Notes: generated from the sequence alone by a model not told the origin. Shown: positions 1 through 8,781, numbered from the stretch's first letter. The stretch is DNA of 51,555 nt from Flavobacterium tyrosinilyticum (GCF_023656565.1 NZ_JAMOKG010000002.1:1-51555); one strand, 5' to 3'. Numbers and translations: made by a program.

Positions 1-7
1 TAACTTC

Positions 8-118
8 TTAAGGTGGTTATTGCGGCGGGGCTCACCTCTTCCCATCCCGAACAGAGAAGTTAAGCCCGCCTGCGCAGATGGTACTGCAGTTTTGTGGGAG
101 AGTATGTCGTCGCCTTTC
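8..118 (+). rRNA. rrf: 5S ribosomal RNA
   Basis: The sequence has the conserved 5S core: the loop around CCGAACAGAGAAGTTAAGC at about 47-65, GGTACTGCA at about 80-88, and GTGGGAGAGTA at about 95-105. The 5' AAGGTGG pairs with the 3' CGCCTT to close helix I. The ends are set by this pairing and are good to a few bases. It is presumably the last gene of a 16S-23S-5S operon lying to the left of the window. Confidence 0.95.
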
Positions 119-123
119 TTTTG

Positions 124-158
124 AAAAACCCTATCCAAATCGGATAGGTTTTTTTGTT
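124..158 (+). terminator. rRNA operon terminator
   Basis: A hairpin pairs CCTATCC-like sequence (129-136) with GGATAGG (142-148) across a short AAATC loop and is followed by a run of seven T. It lies about 10 bp after the 5S end and would end the rRNA operon without Rho. Confidence 0.8.
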
Positions 159-180
159 TTTAGGAAAATAGGGAAACTGT

Positions 181-256
181 GCGGGACTCCCATGCTTATC
201 GGGAGCCGCCGCCTTTCCTTTAAGAATCCCTCCCGATCCCTCGGCAGGGATTTTCT
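181..256 (+). repeat. Possible worn 5S 3' end plus second terminator
   Basis: GGGAG followed shortly by CCGCCGCCTTTCCTTT (about 201-222) resembles the real 5S 3' end, GTCGTCGCCTTTCTTTT, found about 95 bp upstream. In both places an AATCCC/AACCC hairpin follows. The second hairpin pairs AATCCCT (225-231) with AGGGATT (246-252) and precedes a T-rich stretch. The likeness may mean a leftover of a second 5S copy, but the stretch is short and could be chance. Confidence 0.4.
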
Positions 257-739
257 GCTTTTTAAAGGGTTTGGTTTTTTGAAATGTTTAGATGAAAAAA
301 AAATAAAATTAAAGTGGCAATGTAAACGAGTTGTATTTAAAAATATGATTTATGCGATAAATGAAAGAGAATTATGGCTCTTTCGTTAAAATAATAAGAA
401 AGAAGAAGATTTATGCTTGTAATAGAGTGATTGTCTGCTTTTGATATTAAATGTGCATTTTGGTGTACCTTTTTCTCTTTTTATTTATTATACAAATCAT
501 AAAGAGCTAATCTTTTTTGGTCTTATTTAAGTGACGAAGATTTTGTTAGCAAAGACTTTTTTATTATTTAAAATAAATTTTTTAGGCAAAGTTGCCATAT
601 ATTTTAGACAGAAATGCGATTTAAAGTGATTGTAAATCAAATGGTTGAAATAGTTGAAAAAATTAAAAGTTTCTTAAAATCATTTGAATGCATTTTTTGA
701 AGTAGTAAATTAGTAATGCTATACTTAAATAAATGAATT
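257..739. other. AT-rich intergenic stretch without a recognised gene
   Basis: This stretch is very AT-rich with stops in all frames. An open frame from 78 to 389 crosses the 5S gene and both terminators and has no protein-like character. No tRNA fold or operator motif was seen. The promoter of the gene at 740 should lie near its right end but no clear element could be picked. Confidence 0.5.
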
Positions 740-1186
740 ATGAAAATGAGGCTATTTATGGCCATAGCATTGTTAATCGTAACAATCTCGGCCAGTGCAC
801 AGAAGAAAATTGAAGTAACCGAATTGCCAAAACCAGCTCAGGAATTTTTAAAGAAGCATTTTAGTCATGCTTTAATAGAAAATGTGCAGAAGGATCCTGA
901 ACATGGAGAAAAAGGTTATGAAGTAAAACTCAAAGATGGAACAGAAGTGGAATTTTGGAAAGACGGTTCGTACCGTGAAGTTGATGGTGGAGACAATCCA
1001 ATTCCTACTGATTTTATTCCAGATAATATTAAAGCTTATGTAGCCAAGAATCATCCGAATGAAAAAATAACGCACATCGACTATGGGCACAAAGACCTTG
1101 ATGTCGATTTGACAAACAAAATCGATCTAGAATTTACCAAAGATGGTAAAATTTTAAAAGACAAAAAGAATGATGTAAAAAAGTAA
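740..1186 (+). CDS. Secreted PepSY-like domain protein
   Basis: The 148-residue product starts with a signal peptide (residues 1-20, a hydrophobic core ending in SASAQ). The rest is two similar repeats of about 60 residues, each running from a proline-rich helix (LPKPAQEFLKKHF, then IPDNIKAYVAKNHP) into strands ending EVEFWKDG and DLEFTKDG. This is the pattern of the PepSY-like family once called beta-lactamase-inhibitor-like (PF11396), common in Bacteroidota. The protein should be periplasmic; its function is unknown. It stands alone between the rRNA operon and the LacI gene. The start at 740 is used; a second ATG at 746 is also possible. The domain call is from pattern memory. Confidence 0.8.
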   Translation: MKMRLFMAIALLIVTISASAQKKIEVTELPKPAQEFLKKHFSHALIENVQKDPEHGEKGYEVKLKDGTEVEFWKDGSYREVDGGDNPIPTDFIPDNIKAYVAKNHPNEKITHIDYGHKDLDVDLTNKIDLEFTKDGKILKDKKNDVKK

Positions 1187-1460
1187 TAGTTTTAAAAGAG
1201 AGATACTATTTGAAAGTTTTTTGTCAAATGTTTGTGTGAAAGAAAATATATAGTAGACATTATATTGGAAGATATTAGCTTAGGAAATGCGTAATTTATG
1301 GTAGCGTATTTTATAAGTATCCTGTCACTCTGTGGCTTATTTATTAAAATGAATAAGTTTGCTATTGCTTTTCGTACCGTTTTTTTTATTTAATGTCAAT
1401 TTTTACGATAGAACATCTTGAACGAAAATAGTTTATATTTACATCTTTATTTTTTATTTC

Positions 1461-2492
1461 ATGGAAGAAAATAAACATGTAACGATCTACGATATTGCCG
1501 AGAGACTTAATCTGGCAACATCTACTATTTCACGAGCTTTAAAAGATCATCACACCATAAGTGATAAGACAATTAAAAAGGTGAAAAAAACCGCTGAAGA
1601 AATGGGATTTGTTCCCAATACTTTAGCAGCAGGTTTGCGTGGAAATAAAACTAGAACCATTGGTGTTTTAATTCCCACCGTTACACAGCCCTTTTTGTCA
1701 TCATTAATCAGCGGTATAGAAATTACAGCTCAAAAATCAGATTATACTGTAATCATTATGCAGTCGCATGATTCGTATGAAGAAGAAGTTAATATGGCTA
1801 AATCTTTGTACTCCAATCGTGTGAGTGGAGTAATTTGTTCGCTTGCAATGGAAACTAGAAATACAGCACATTTTCATCAGTTTTCTAACAATAATATTCC
1901 ATTGGTTTTTGTTGATAGGGTTCCAAAAGATTATAATACTTTTAGAGTTGTAATTGATAATTATACAGCAGGTTACAAAGCTACCAAACATCTTATTGAG
2001 CAAGGATGTATTCGTATTGCGCATTTAACGGCTGGCTCAGAATTGGGAAATTTGTACAACGAAAGAAAAAGAGGGTACATAGAAGCCTTAAAAGATCATA
2101 ATATTGAAGTAGAAGAAGAATTGATTATTAATCTAAATTCTGTTACTTATGAAGACGGAGTAAAAGCCAGTAATGCTTTATTCGATTTAAAACCAATTCC
2201 AGATGGTTTATTTGCACCTGGGGATATTTTGGCAGTAAGTGCTGTTCAAACTGCTAAAAAACGTGGAATTAAAGTACCAGAAGAATTTAAAGTAATTGGT
2301 TTTAACAACGACCCGATTTCGCAGATTATAGATCCGAATTTATCCACTATTACGCATCCTGCCGAAAAGATGGGAAAAGCAGCAGCTGATATTATTATAA
2401 AGAATTTGAAATCATCTAAAAATGATGATGATGCCAAAGAAATTACATTCTTAAATACGGAAGTATTGGCAAGAGAATCGACGCAAAAATAA
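1461..2492 (+). CDS. LacI-family transcriptional regulator
   Basis: The 343-residue protein has an N-terminal LacI helix-turn-helix (residues 8-55: VTIYDIAERLNLATSTISRAL, then the hinge region around VPNTLAAGLRGNKT) and a periplasmic-binding-protein-like effector domain (about 62-340, beginning TIGVLIPTVTQPFLSSLISGIE). Such proteins bind palindromes with a central CpG and release or grip DNA on sugar binding. It lies 1.8 kb before the xylan island, and six copies of a LacI-type palindrome head the island's transcription units, so it is the best candidate in this window for their regulator. That link is inference. No copy of the motif was seen in front of this gene, so autoregulation through it is not supported. 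Confidence 0.93.
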   Translation: MEENKHVTIYDIAERLNLATSTISRALKDHHTISDKTIKKVKKTAEEMGFVPNTLAAGLRGNKTRTIGVLIPTVTQPFLSSLISGIEITAQKSDYTVIIMQSHDSYEEEVNMAKSLYSNRVSGVICSLAMETRNTAHFHQFSNNNIPLVFVDRVPKDYNTFRVVIDNYTAGYKATKHLIEQGCIRIAHLTAGSELGNLYNERKRGYIEALKDHNIEVEEELIINLNSVTYEDGVKASNALFDLKPIPDGLFAPGDILAVSAVQTAKKRGIKVPEEFKVIGFNNDPISQIIDPNLSTITHPAEKMGKAAADIIIKNLKSSKNDDDAKEITFLNTEVLARESTQK

Positions 2493-2552
2493 AATCAAAA
2501 GCATTTTATACATAATAAAGGTTTATGATTAGTTTGATAAGCCATAATTTTT

Positions 2553-3389
2553 ATGAAAACAATTACACTTCCAGACGAGATGAATTTAGAAAAATCACAA
2601 CAAGTTCATGTTGTTGGTTATAGCAGTTCTAAAGACGTTTCGAAACAGCAGATTATTTTAAATAAAAATATCATCAGTTTTTTGATTGAAGGCACAAAAG
2701 AAGTCATTTTTAATAATGAAGCATTGTCTATAACGCCTTCGAAATTTATTGTAATGAGATCTGGAAATTGTTTAATGACAGAAAAAAGAATTTCTGAAAC
2801 GTCTCTTTATAAAAGTGTTCTTTTGTTTTTTTCTAATGAAATGCTTCATAATTTCATTAGAAAAATGGAATCTGAAAGATCTGAAGCAATTGAACTAAAA
2901 TCAGTTTATGCGTTTGATTATGATGATTTTCTGAAACGTTTTGTAGAAAGTTTAGCCGATATTTCTAATCTTTCAAAAGCAGTTCAGTCAAAATTATTAG
3001 AAGTGAAGTTTGAAGAAATTATGCTTTATTTGACAGATAAATACGGAACAGATTTTCTTTATTCCTTAATCACAAACAGCGATGATGCTGCACAAAAATT
3101 CATTCGGACTATCGAAAATAGTCATTTAAGCAAACTAACTTTAAAAGAATTGGCATTTTTATGCAATATGAGTGTTTCTACTTTTAAAAGAGAATTCGAA
3201 AAATACTATTCAGAATCACCTATAAAATGGTTTCAAAATAAAAGATTAGAACATGCCCATTATTTGCTAAGTCAAGAAAAAAGCCCTTCTGAAGTTTTTT
3301 TTGAAGCCGGCTACGAAAACCTTTCAAGCTTCAGTCAGGCATATAAAATCAAATATGGTGTAACACCCAAACATCATAAAACGATTTGA
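2553..3389 (+). CDS. AraC-family transcriptional regulator
   Basis: The 278-residue protein has a C-terminal AraC DNA-binding domain with two helix-turn-helix units (about residues 185-278; LTLKELAFLCNMSVSTFKREF is the first and AGYENLSSFSQAYKIKYGVTP the second, the latter a family hallmark). The N-terminal 170 residues look like the ExsA/cupin-type sensor domain seen in many Bacteroidota members. It begins 60 bp after the LacI gene on the same strand, so the two may be cotranscribed. It is followed 86 bp later by the PEBP-family gene, a possible target by neighbourhood only. Ligand unknown. Confidence 0.9.
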   Translation: MKTITLPDEMNLEKSQQVHVVGYSSSKDVSKQQIILNKNIISFLIEGTKEVIFNNEALSITPSKFIVMRSGNCLMTEKRISETSLYKSVLLFFSNEMLHNFIRKMESERSEAIELKSVYAFDYDDFLKRFVESLADISNLSKAVQSKLLEVKFEEIMLYLTDKYGTDFLYSLITNSDDAAQKFIRTIENSHLSKLTLKELAFLCNMSVSTFKREFEKYYSESPIKWFQNKRLEHAHYLLSQEKSPSEVFFEAGYENLSSFSQAYKIKYGVTPKHHKTI

Positions 3390-3475
3390 GCTTTTAGCAA
3401 CAGTTTTTGAGCCTTTGCCTAAACTTATTAAGCTGTTCCAAATCTAACTTTGCTTAAAATTTTAAAACAGATAAA

Positions 3476-4018
3476 ATGAAAAAGCTAAGTTTAATTTTGG
3501 CGATGTCAGCAATTTTCTCGACATCTATTTTTGCACAAAAAACGTTTACATTAACTAGTACGGATTTAGGAGGAGAAACTACTAAAATTCAGGAATTCAA
3601 CGGATTTGGATGTTCAGGCGAAAACCAGTCCCCACAGTTATCATGGAAAAATGCTCCAAAAGGAACCAAAAGTTTTGCTATAACCATGTATGATCCTGAT
3701 GCGCCTACGGGAAGTGGATTCTGGCATTGGGTTGTAGTGGATATTCCAGCAAATGTAAATGAATTGGTAACCAATGCAGGAACTAAAAATCTTGTTCCAA
3801 AAGGAGCGATCCAAAGTGTTACCGATTATGGGATTAAAGGATTTGGAGGGCCTTGTCCGCCGGTTGGTCACGGATATCATCAATATATCATCACCGTTTA
3901 TGCATTAAAATCCGATAAATTGGGAACAGATGAAAACACAAATCCAGCAGTAGTAGGGTTTAACCTTTGGAGCCAGACTTTGGCAAAAGCCAGTATTATT
4001 GCTTACTACAAAAGATAA
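3476..4018 (+). CDS. Secreted YbhB/YbcL (PEBP) family protein
   Basis: The 180-residue product has a signal peptide (residues 1-20, ending SIFAQ) and a complete phosphatidylethanolamine-binding-protein fold of the bacterial YbhB/YbcL type. Visible family motifs are DPDAPTGSGFWHWVVVDIP and GPCPPVGHGYHQYIITVYAL, which line the anion pocket. Bacterial members are small periplasmic or cytosolic proteins of unclear role; names such as Raf kinase inhibitor-like are by homology only. It follows the AraC gene and ends before a strong hairpin, which closes this unit before the xylan island. Confidence 0.92.
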   Translation: MKKLSLILAMSAIFSTSIFAQKTFTLTSTDLGGETTKIQEFNGFGCSGENQSPQLSWKNAPKGTKSFAITMYDPDAPTGSGFWHWVVVDIPANVNELVTNAGTKNLVPKGAIQSVTDYGIKGFGGPCPPVGHGYHQYIITVYALKSDKLGTDENTNPAVVGFNLWSQTLAKASIIAYYKR

Positions 4019-4078
4019 TACTAAAAAAGAATAAGAAGTAACGAAGAGTTTTAATTCTTGAATTTTATCACACTATAG

Positions 4079-4110
4079 GCAGGATAGTTTTTATAATTAT
4101 CCTGCTTTTA
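4079..4110 (+). terminator. Terminator after the PEBP gene
   Basis: GCAGGATA (4079-4086) pairs exactly with TATCCTGC (4098-4105) and is followed by TTTTATTTG. It separates the PEBP gene from the xylan island. Confidence 0.8.
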
Positions 4111-4176
4111 TTTGTTATGGAAATATTTTTTTTTGAAAAAAAAGCAACTTAAAATTTTTTTCTTAAACAACAATCT

Positions 4177-4199
4177 TATATTTTTACGCAACCGATTGC
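4177..4199 (+). promoter_or_regulatory. Putative LacI-type operator and -7 element before GH67
   Basis: GCAACCGATTGC at 4188-4199 is a 12-bp palindrome with one mismatched pair and a central CpG, the layout of LacI-family operators. It lies 3 nt after TATATTTT (4177-4184), close to the Bacteroidota -7 consensus TAnnTTTG, so a bound repressor would cover the transcription start. No good -33 TTTG was seen at the right distance. It is 117 bp before the GH67 start and is one of six copies in the window. Confidence 0.65.
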
Positions 4200-4316
4200 A
4201 TTACTTGTTTTATTTAAGATAATGTATTTTTTAGATTAAATTTTTATCAAATACTTTTAATTGCTTGTGAAATATTGATGTTGTTAAAATGAAATTATAA
4301 AGAATAAATTAAAACC

Positions 4317-6470
4317 ATGGCTTTACTACGATTTCTTTTCCTGTTTCTCTTGATTTCCTTTTCGGCTTTGGCACAAAAGGATTATAAATTGTGGCTTCAA
4401 TATAATGCCGTTAGCAATTCTGTAATGGCTTCAGAATACAAAAGCAATCTTAGACGCATTGTTGTTTTAGGAAATTCCGAAACTATTAAAATTGCTGAGA
4501 AAGAAATTAAAACAGGATTTTCAGATATGTTGGGAAATATTCCCGAAATCAAATCAGATATAAAAGGAGAAAATAATCTTATAGTTGGTTCAGAATCGAA
4601 TTTGAATAAAGAACTAAAAAATGAATTGAAATTTGATTTTGATACAATAAATGAGGAAGGTTTTATCATCAAATCCATTTCTTTTAAAAACAAAAAGCAA
4701 ATCATTATTACAGGAAAAAATGACGTTGCAGTTTTATACGGAGTTTTTAATTTCTTAAGAATTTTACAAACTGATAAATCGGTTAAAAATTTAAATATCG
4801 TCGATTCTCCTAAAACTAATGTCAGAATTCTAAACCATTGGGATAATTTAGACCGAACAGTTGAAAGAGGCTACGCCGGATTTTCGCTTTGGAACTGGCA
4901 GAAACTTCCTGATTTTATCGATCAGCGCTATATTGATTACGCTAGAGCGAATGCCTCAATTGGGATTAACGGAACGGTTTTGACCAATGTAAACGCAAAC
5001 GCTTTAATTCTAACTCCGCAGTATTTACAAAAAGTAGAAGCCTTAGCCAATGTTTTTAGACCTTACGGAATAAAAGTCTATTTAACCGCAAGATTTTCAG
5101 CACCAATCGAAATTGGAAACCTAAAAACTGCCGATCCAAAAGATCCTGAAGTTATTAATTGGTGGAAAAATAAGTCGGCTGAAATCTATAAACGAATTCC
5201 AGATTTTGGCGGATTTTTGGTAAAAGCGAATTCAGAAGGTCAGCCTGGGCCGCAAAATTACGGACGAGACCATGTTGATGGTGCGAATATGCTGGCTGAT
5301 GCCGTTGCCCCTTTTGGGGGAATAATTATGTGGCGGGCGTTTGTATATTCAGAACATGATGCGAATGATCGTGCTAAACAGGCTTACGCCGAATTTCAGC
5401 CTTATGACGGAAAATTCAAAAAAAATGTAATTGTTCAGGTCAAAAATGGAGCAATTGATTTTCAGCCACGAGAACCTTTTCATCCGTTATTCGGAGCTAT
5501 GCCGAAAACTCCTTTAATGATGGAGTTTCAAATCACGCAGGAATATTTAGGCTTCAGCACGCATTTGGTTTTTCTGCCAAAATTATTTCAAGAAGTTTTA
5601 GAGTCCGATACCTATCAAAAAGGAAAAGGTTCAACTGTTGCTAAAGTTGTTGACGGCACTTTATACCCAAATAAATTAACAGGAATTGCTGGCGTTGCCA
5701 ATATAGGGAACGATTTAAACTGGACAGGACATCCTTTTGCACAGGCGAATTGGTATGGTTTCGGAAGATTGGCTTGGAATCCTTATCTAGATTCTGAAAC
5801 CATTGCTGATGAATGGCTAAGAAGTACTTTTTCTAATGACGAAAATTTCATTAAACCAATAAAAAATATGATGATCGAATCGCGTGAAGCGGTTGTTAAT
5901 TATATGACTCCGCTGGGTTTGCATCATATTATGGATACTGGACATCATTATGGGCCAGGACCTTGGGTTTCGAATTTGTCAAGACCAGAATGGAATCCGA
6001 CATATTATCATAAGGCAGATAAAAATGGAGTGGGTTTTGATCGATCAAAATCAGGAACAAATGCCGTCTCGCAATATGCGCCAGAAGTTGGAAATCTTTT
6101 TGATAATCTAGAAACCTGTCCAGAAAAAGATCTTTTGTGGTTTCATCATGTTTCGTGGGATTATAAACTGAAAAACGGTCTGACGCTTTGGAATGGTCTG
6201 GCATTAAAATATCAGGAAGGTGTAAATCAGGTTGCTGCAATGCAGAATGTCTGGAAGAAAACTGAAAAATATATGGACAGCGAACGTTTTAATGAAGTTG
6301 AAATGTTGTTGGAAATTCAGTATAAAGAAGCAAAATGGTGGCGTGATGCATGTTTGCTGTACTTTCAGCAGTTTTCGGGAAAAGAACTTCCTGATGGAGT
6401 TGAAAGGCCAACACAGACTTTGGAGTATTTTAAATCATTAAAATTTCCTTTTGCGCCGGGGAATGGTTAA
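4317..6470 (+). CDS. aguA: GH67 xylan alpha-1,2-glucuronidase
   Basis: The 717-residue enzyme removes (4-O-methyl-)glucuronic acid from the non-reducing end of short xylo-oligosaccharides (aldouronic acids). A signal peptide (residues 1-19, ending ALAQ) places it in the periplasm. Family signatures are plain: KANSEGQPGPQNYGRDHVDG with E307 as the likely acid, and GAIDFQPREPFHPLFGAMP with D381 and a downstream Glu near 409 as likely bases. The C-terminal GHHYGPGPWVSNLSRPEWNP is also typical. Length fits the family (about 680-730). It heads a five-gene unit (GH67, SDR, uxuA, GH115, GH10) behind the operator at 4188. Catalytic residue roles are assigned by memory of the family. Confidence 0.95.
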   Translation: MALLRFLFLFLLISFSALAQKDYKLWLQYNAVSNSVMASEYKSNLRRIVVLGNSETIKIAEKEIKTGFSDMLGNIPEIKSDIKGENNLIVGSESNLNKELKNELKFDFDTINEEGFIIKSISFKNKKQIIITGKNDVAVLYGVFNFLRILQTDKSVKNLNIVDSPKTNVRILNHWDNLDRTVERGYAGFSLWNWQKLPDFIDQRYIDYARANASIGINGTVLTNVNANALILTPQYLQKVEALANVFRPYGIKVYLTARFSAPIEIGNLKTADPKDPEVINWWKNKSAEIYKRIPDFGGFLVKANSEGQPGPQNYGRDHVDGANMLADAVAPFGGIIMWRAFVYSEHDANDRAKQAYAEFQPYDGKFKKNVIVQVKNGAIDFQPREPFHPLFGAMPKTPLMMEFQITQEYLGFSTHLVFLPKLFQEVLESDTYQKGKGSTVAKVVDGTLYPNKLTGIAGVANIGNDLNWTGHPFAQANWYGFGRLAWNPYLDSETIADEWLRSTFSNDENFIKPIKNMMIESREAVVNYMTPLGLHHIMDTGHHYGPGPWVSNLSRPEWNPTYYHKADKNGVGFDRSKSGTNAVSQYAPEVGNLFDNLETCPEKDLLWFHHVSWDYKLKNGLTLWNGLALKYQEGVNQVAAMQNVWKKTEKYMDSERFNEVEMLLEIQYKEAKWWRDACLLYFQQFSGKELPDGVERPTQTLEYFKSLKFPFAPGNG

Positions 6471-6488
6471 ATAAAAGGAATAATTATA

Positions 6489-6606
6489 ACGCGGATAAAA
6501 CAGATTCGCTATCACGAAGACACGGAAAAAAACGGATTTTTCCAATTGAAAAAGAAAAAAATCCATGTAAATCAGCGTTTTTGCGATAGCGAATCCGAGT
6601 CATCCA
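6489..6606. repeat. Nested inverted-repeat element
   Basis: GATTCGCTATC (6503-6513) pairs perfectly with GATAGCGAATC (6585-6595). Inside it, GGATTTTT (6534-6541) faces AAAAAATCC (6556-6564), and ACGCGGAT near 6490 echoes ATCAGCG near 6571. The element fills nearly all of the gap between GH67 and the SDR. Similar nested elements occur elsewhere in the window. It may act as a weak terminator or RNA processing site. Confidence 0.7.
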
Positions 6607-6639
6607 CGTACCAAATACCAAAAATATATTTTTAAAATT

Positions 6640-7377
6640 ATGAGTAAAAAAACAGCAATTGTAACTGGAGGAAATTCGGGTTTAGGATTTGCAACAGCAA
6701 AGAAATTATGTGACAACGGAATTACAACCTACATCATTGGAAGAACAAAAGATAAAACAGAAGATGCCTGTAGAGAAATTGGAAAAAATGCTATTCCAGT
6801 AATTTTCGATTTAAACGATTTGAAAGGTATTCCTGCGATGATTGAAAGTATTACAAAAGAAAATGCAATTGATATTTTAGTAAATAACGCTGGAATCAAT
6901 ATGAAAAAAGAAATTCCAGAGGTATCCGACGAAGATTTTCTTTCGATTATCCATACCAATCTTTTAAGCGTTTTTGCTGTTAGTCGAGAAGTGGTAAAAA
7001 ATATGAAAGTAAAGGGAGGCGGAAGCATTATCAATATCAGTTCGATGGCATCTCAGTACGGAATTCCAAAAGTAATTGCATATTCGGCAAGTAAAGGTGC
7101 AATTGAGTCAATGACTCGTGCAATGTCAACAGAATTGGCCCCTATAGGAATTCGTGTAAATTGTATTGCTCCAGGATTTATTAAAACCAAAATGTCGTCA
7201 GCAGCACTTGATAATGACCCTGAAAGAAAAAATAAAGTGTTAGGAAGAACGCCAATGGGGTATTTAGGAGAACCATCAGACATTGCAGATGCGGTTTATT
7301 ATTTCGCTTTAAGCGAATCAAAATATACTACTGGTACAGTACTGCCAGTTGATGGAGGGAATAGTATTGGGTTTTAA
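6640..7377 (+). CDS. SDR oxidoreductase, probable fructuronate reductase (D-mannonate oxidoreductase)
   Basis: The 245-residue protein is a classical short-chain dehydrogenase/reductase: nucleotide-binding TGGNSGLG at residues 8-15, NNAG at about 86-89, and the catalytic Ser with YSASK at about 147-151. The C-terminal GTVLPVDGGNS is typical of this family. The substrate cannot be read from the fold. Its position between an alpha-glucuronidase and mannonate dehydratase suggests NAD(P)H-dependent reduction of D-fructuronate to D-mannonate, the missing step between the two, replacing the unrelated long-chain UxuB. Gluconate 5-dehydrogenase or KduD-like activity are alternatives. No signal peptide; cytosolic. 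Confidence 0.85.
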   Translation: MSKKTAIVTGGNSGLGFATAKKLCDNGITTYIIGRTKDKTEDACREIGKNAIPVIFDLNDLKGIPAMIESITKENAIDILVNNAGINMKKEIPEVSDEDFLSIIHTNLLSVFAVSREVVKNMKVKGGGSIINISSMASQYGIPKVIAYSASKGAIESMTRAMSTELAPIGIRVNCIAPGFIKTKMSSAALDNDPERKNKVLGRTPMGYLGEPSDIADAVYYFALSESKYTTGTVLPVDGGNSIGF

Positions 7378-7385
7378 TTGTGAAG

Positions 7386-7469
7386 ATGCCACAAAGTCTC
7401 TAAGGTACAAAGTTTTTCTCTTCAAAGTATTTTAAAATAAAACTTTGCGACTTAGCGCCTTCGTGGCAT
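7386..7469. repeat. 84-bp imperfect inverted repeat
   Basis: ATGCCAC at the left end (7386-7392) matches GTGGCAT at the right end (7463-7469), with further imperfect pairing inward (AAAGTCTCTAAG against CTTAGCGCCTT, and AAAGTTTT against AAAACTTT). It fills the gap between the SDR and uxuA and belongs with the other stem-loop elements seen in this window. Confidence 0.7.
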
Positions 7470-7481
7470 AAAAAAAGAAGT

Positions 7482-8654
7482 ATGATAAAAATGCAGCAAA
7501 CTATGCGTTGGTTCGGACCTCAGGACAACGTAAAACTAATCGACATTAAACAAGCTGGCGCAACTGGAATTGTAACCGCATTGCATCAAATTCCTGTTGG
7601 AGAAATTTGGTCTGTTCAAGATATTCACGAAAGACAGCAGATGATTAGAAATGCTGGTTTGGAATGGGCTGTGGTTGAAAGTCTTCCTGTTCATGAAGAA
7701 ATCAAACGAGCTTCTGGAAATTATCTGCAATACATTGAAAATTATAAAATCAGCTTGCAGAATCTGGCCGAATGCGGAATCAAAATCATTACCTACAATT
7801 TCATGCCGATTTTGGATTGGGTAAGAACCAATCATAATTTTATCAACGAAGAAGGAAGCAAAGCTTTACTCTACAATCAGGATGCATTTACTTATTTTGA
7901 TGTTTTTCTTTTAAAAAGGCCAAACTCAGAAAATGATTATTCAGAGATTGAAAAGGAAAAAGCATTGCTGTTTGGAAATCTACTGTCTGAAGATGAAAAA
8001 GCATTGCTGTTTAAAAATGTCTTATTAGGATTACCGGGAAGTAAAATTCATTTTACGGCAGAACAGATTTTGTCTCTTTTAGAGAATTATGCTGAAGTTG
8101 ATAATCAAAAATTAAGAGAAAACCTGATTTATTTTTTATCAGAAGTAACGCCGATTGCGGAAAAAAACGAACAAAAATTAGCGATTCATCCCGACGATCC
8201 GCCATTTTCGGTTTTAGGACTTCCAAGAATTGTTTCAACAGAAGCCGACTTGAAAGCGATTTTCAGTGCCGTTCCGTCAATAGCAAACGGATTATGCTAT
8301 TGCACAGGATCATTAAGTGCCGATCCAAAAAATAATCTAGAGAAAATTATAGACGATCATGGAGATAGAATTCATTTTTTGCATCTGAGAAATACCATCC
8401 GCGAAAGCGAAACCATTTTTAGAGAATCGGAACATTTAAATGGGGATGTTAAAATGGAAGCCATCGTTGAGAAATTATTGTTGTTAATGAACAAAACCAA
8501 AGTAAGTCTGCCAATACGCCCTGATCATGGTTTTCTTCATCGAGTTGATGAAGCGACAGAAACTTATCCTGGTTATTCTTTAACAGGAAGATTAAAAGGT
8601 TTGGCTGAGTTGAGAGGTCTGGAAATGGGAATTGCTTATAAATTGGGTTTGTAG
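7482..8654 (+). CDS. uxuA: Mannonate dehydratase
   Basis: The enzyme (390 residues, cytosolic) dehydrates D-mannonate to 2-dehydro-3-deoxy-D-gluconate. The N-terminus MRWFGPQDNVKLIDIKQAGA followed by TGIVTALHQIPVGEIWS is the UxuA signature. Metal and substrate residues typical of the family lie in the regions around HPDDPP (about 229-234), CYCTGSLS (268-275) and RPDHG (346-350). Length matches the family (about 390). The start may be 7482 or the Met at 7491. It follows the SDR with one repeat element between. With GH67 and GH115 upstream and downstream, it shows that the island handles the glucuronate side groups as well as the xylose backbone. Confidence 0.96.
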   Translation: MIKMQQTMRWFGPQDNVKLIDIKQAGATGIVTALHQIPVGEIWSVQDIHERQQMIRNAGLEWAVVESLPVHEEIKRASGNYLQYIENYKISLQNLAECGIKIITYNFMPILDWVRTNHNFINEEGSKALLYNQDAFTYFDVFLLKRPNSENDYSEIEKEKALLFGNLLSEDEKALLFKNVLLGLPGSKIHFTAEQILSLLENYAEVDNQKLRENLIYFLSEVTPIAEKNEQKLAIHPDDPPFSVLGLPRIVSTEADLKAIFSAVPSIANGLCYCTGSLSADPKNNLEKIIDDHGDRIHFLHLRNTIRESETIFRESEHLNGDVKMEAIVEKLLLLMNKTKVSLPIRPDHGFLHRVDEATETYPGYSLTGRLKGLAELRGLEMGIAYKLGL

Positions 8655-8685
8655 TCAAAGTTTCTAAGTTTTTACGTTGATAGTT

Positions 8686-8757
8686 TCTCGCAAAGACGCA
8701 AAGTTTTTAAGTTCTAAAAGAAGTAAAAAATCTTAGCGACTCAGCGACTTTGCGAGA
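8686..8757. repeat. 72-bp inverted repeat
   Basis: TCTCGCAAAG (8686-8695) pairs exactly with CTTTGCGAGA (8748-8757), with further GCGAC-type pairing inside. It fills the gap between uxuA and the GH115 gene and resembles the element at 7386 in wording (AAAGTTTTT, CTTAGCGAC). Confidence 0.7.
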
Positions 8758-8781
8758 TTAAATAAAAAAGTTTGTGACTTT

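Noticed and set aside
78..389. Open frame of 103 codons across the 5S gene
   Set aside because: It overlaps 5S rRNA and two terminators and its translation has no protein-like features.
872..1090. Minus-strand open frame inside the PepSY-like gene
   Set aside because: It is opposite a clear secreted protein and its composition is that of an antisense shadow.
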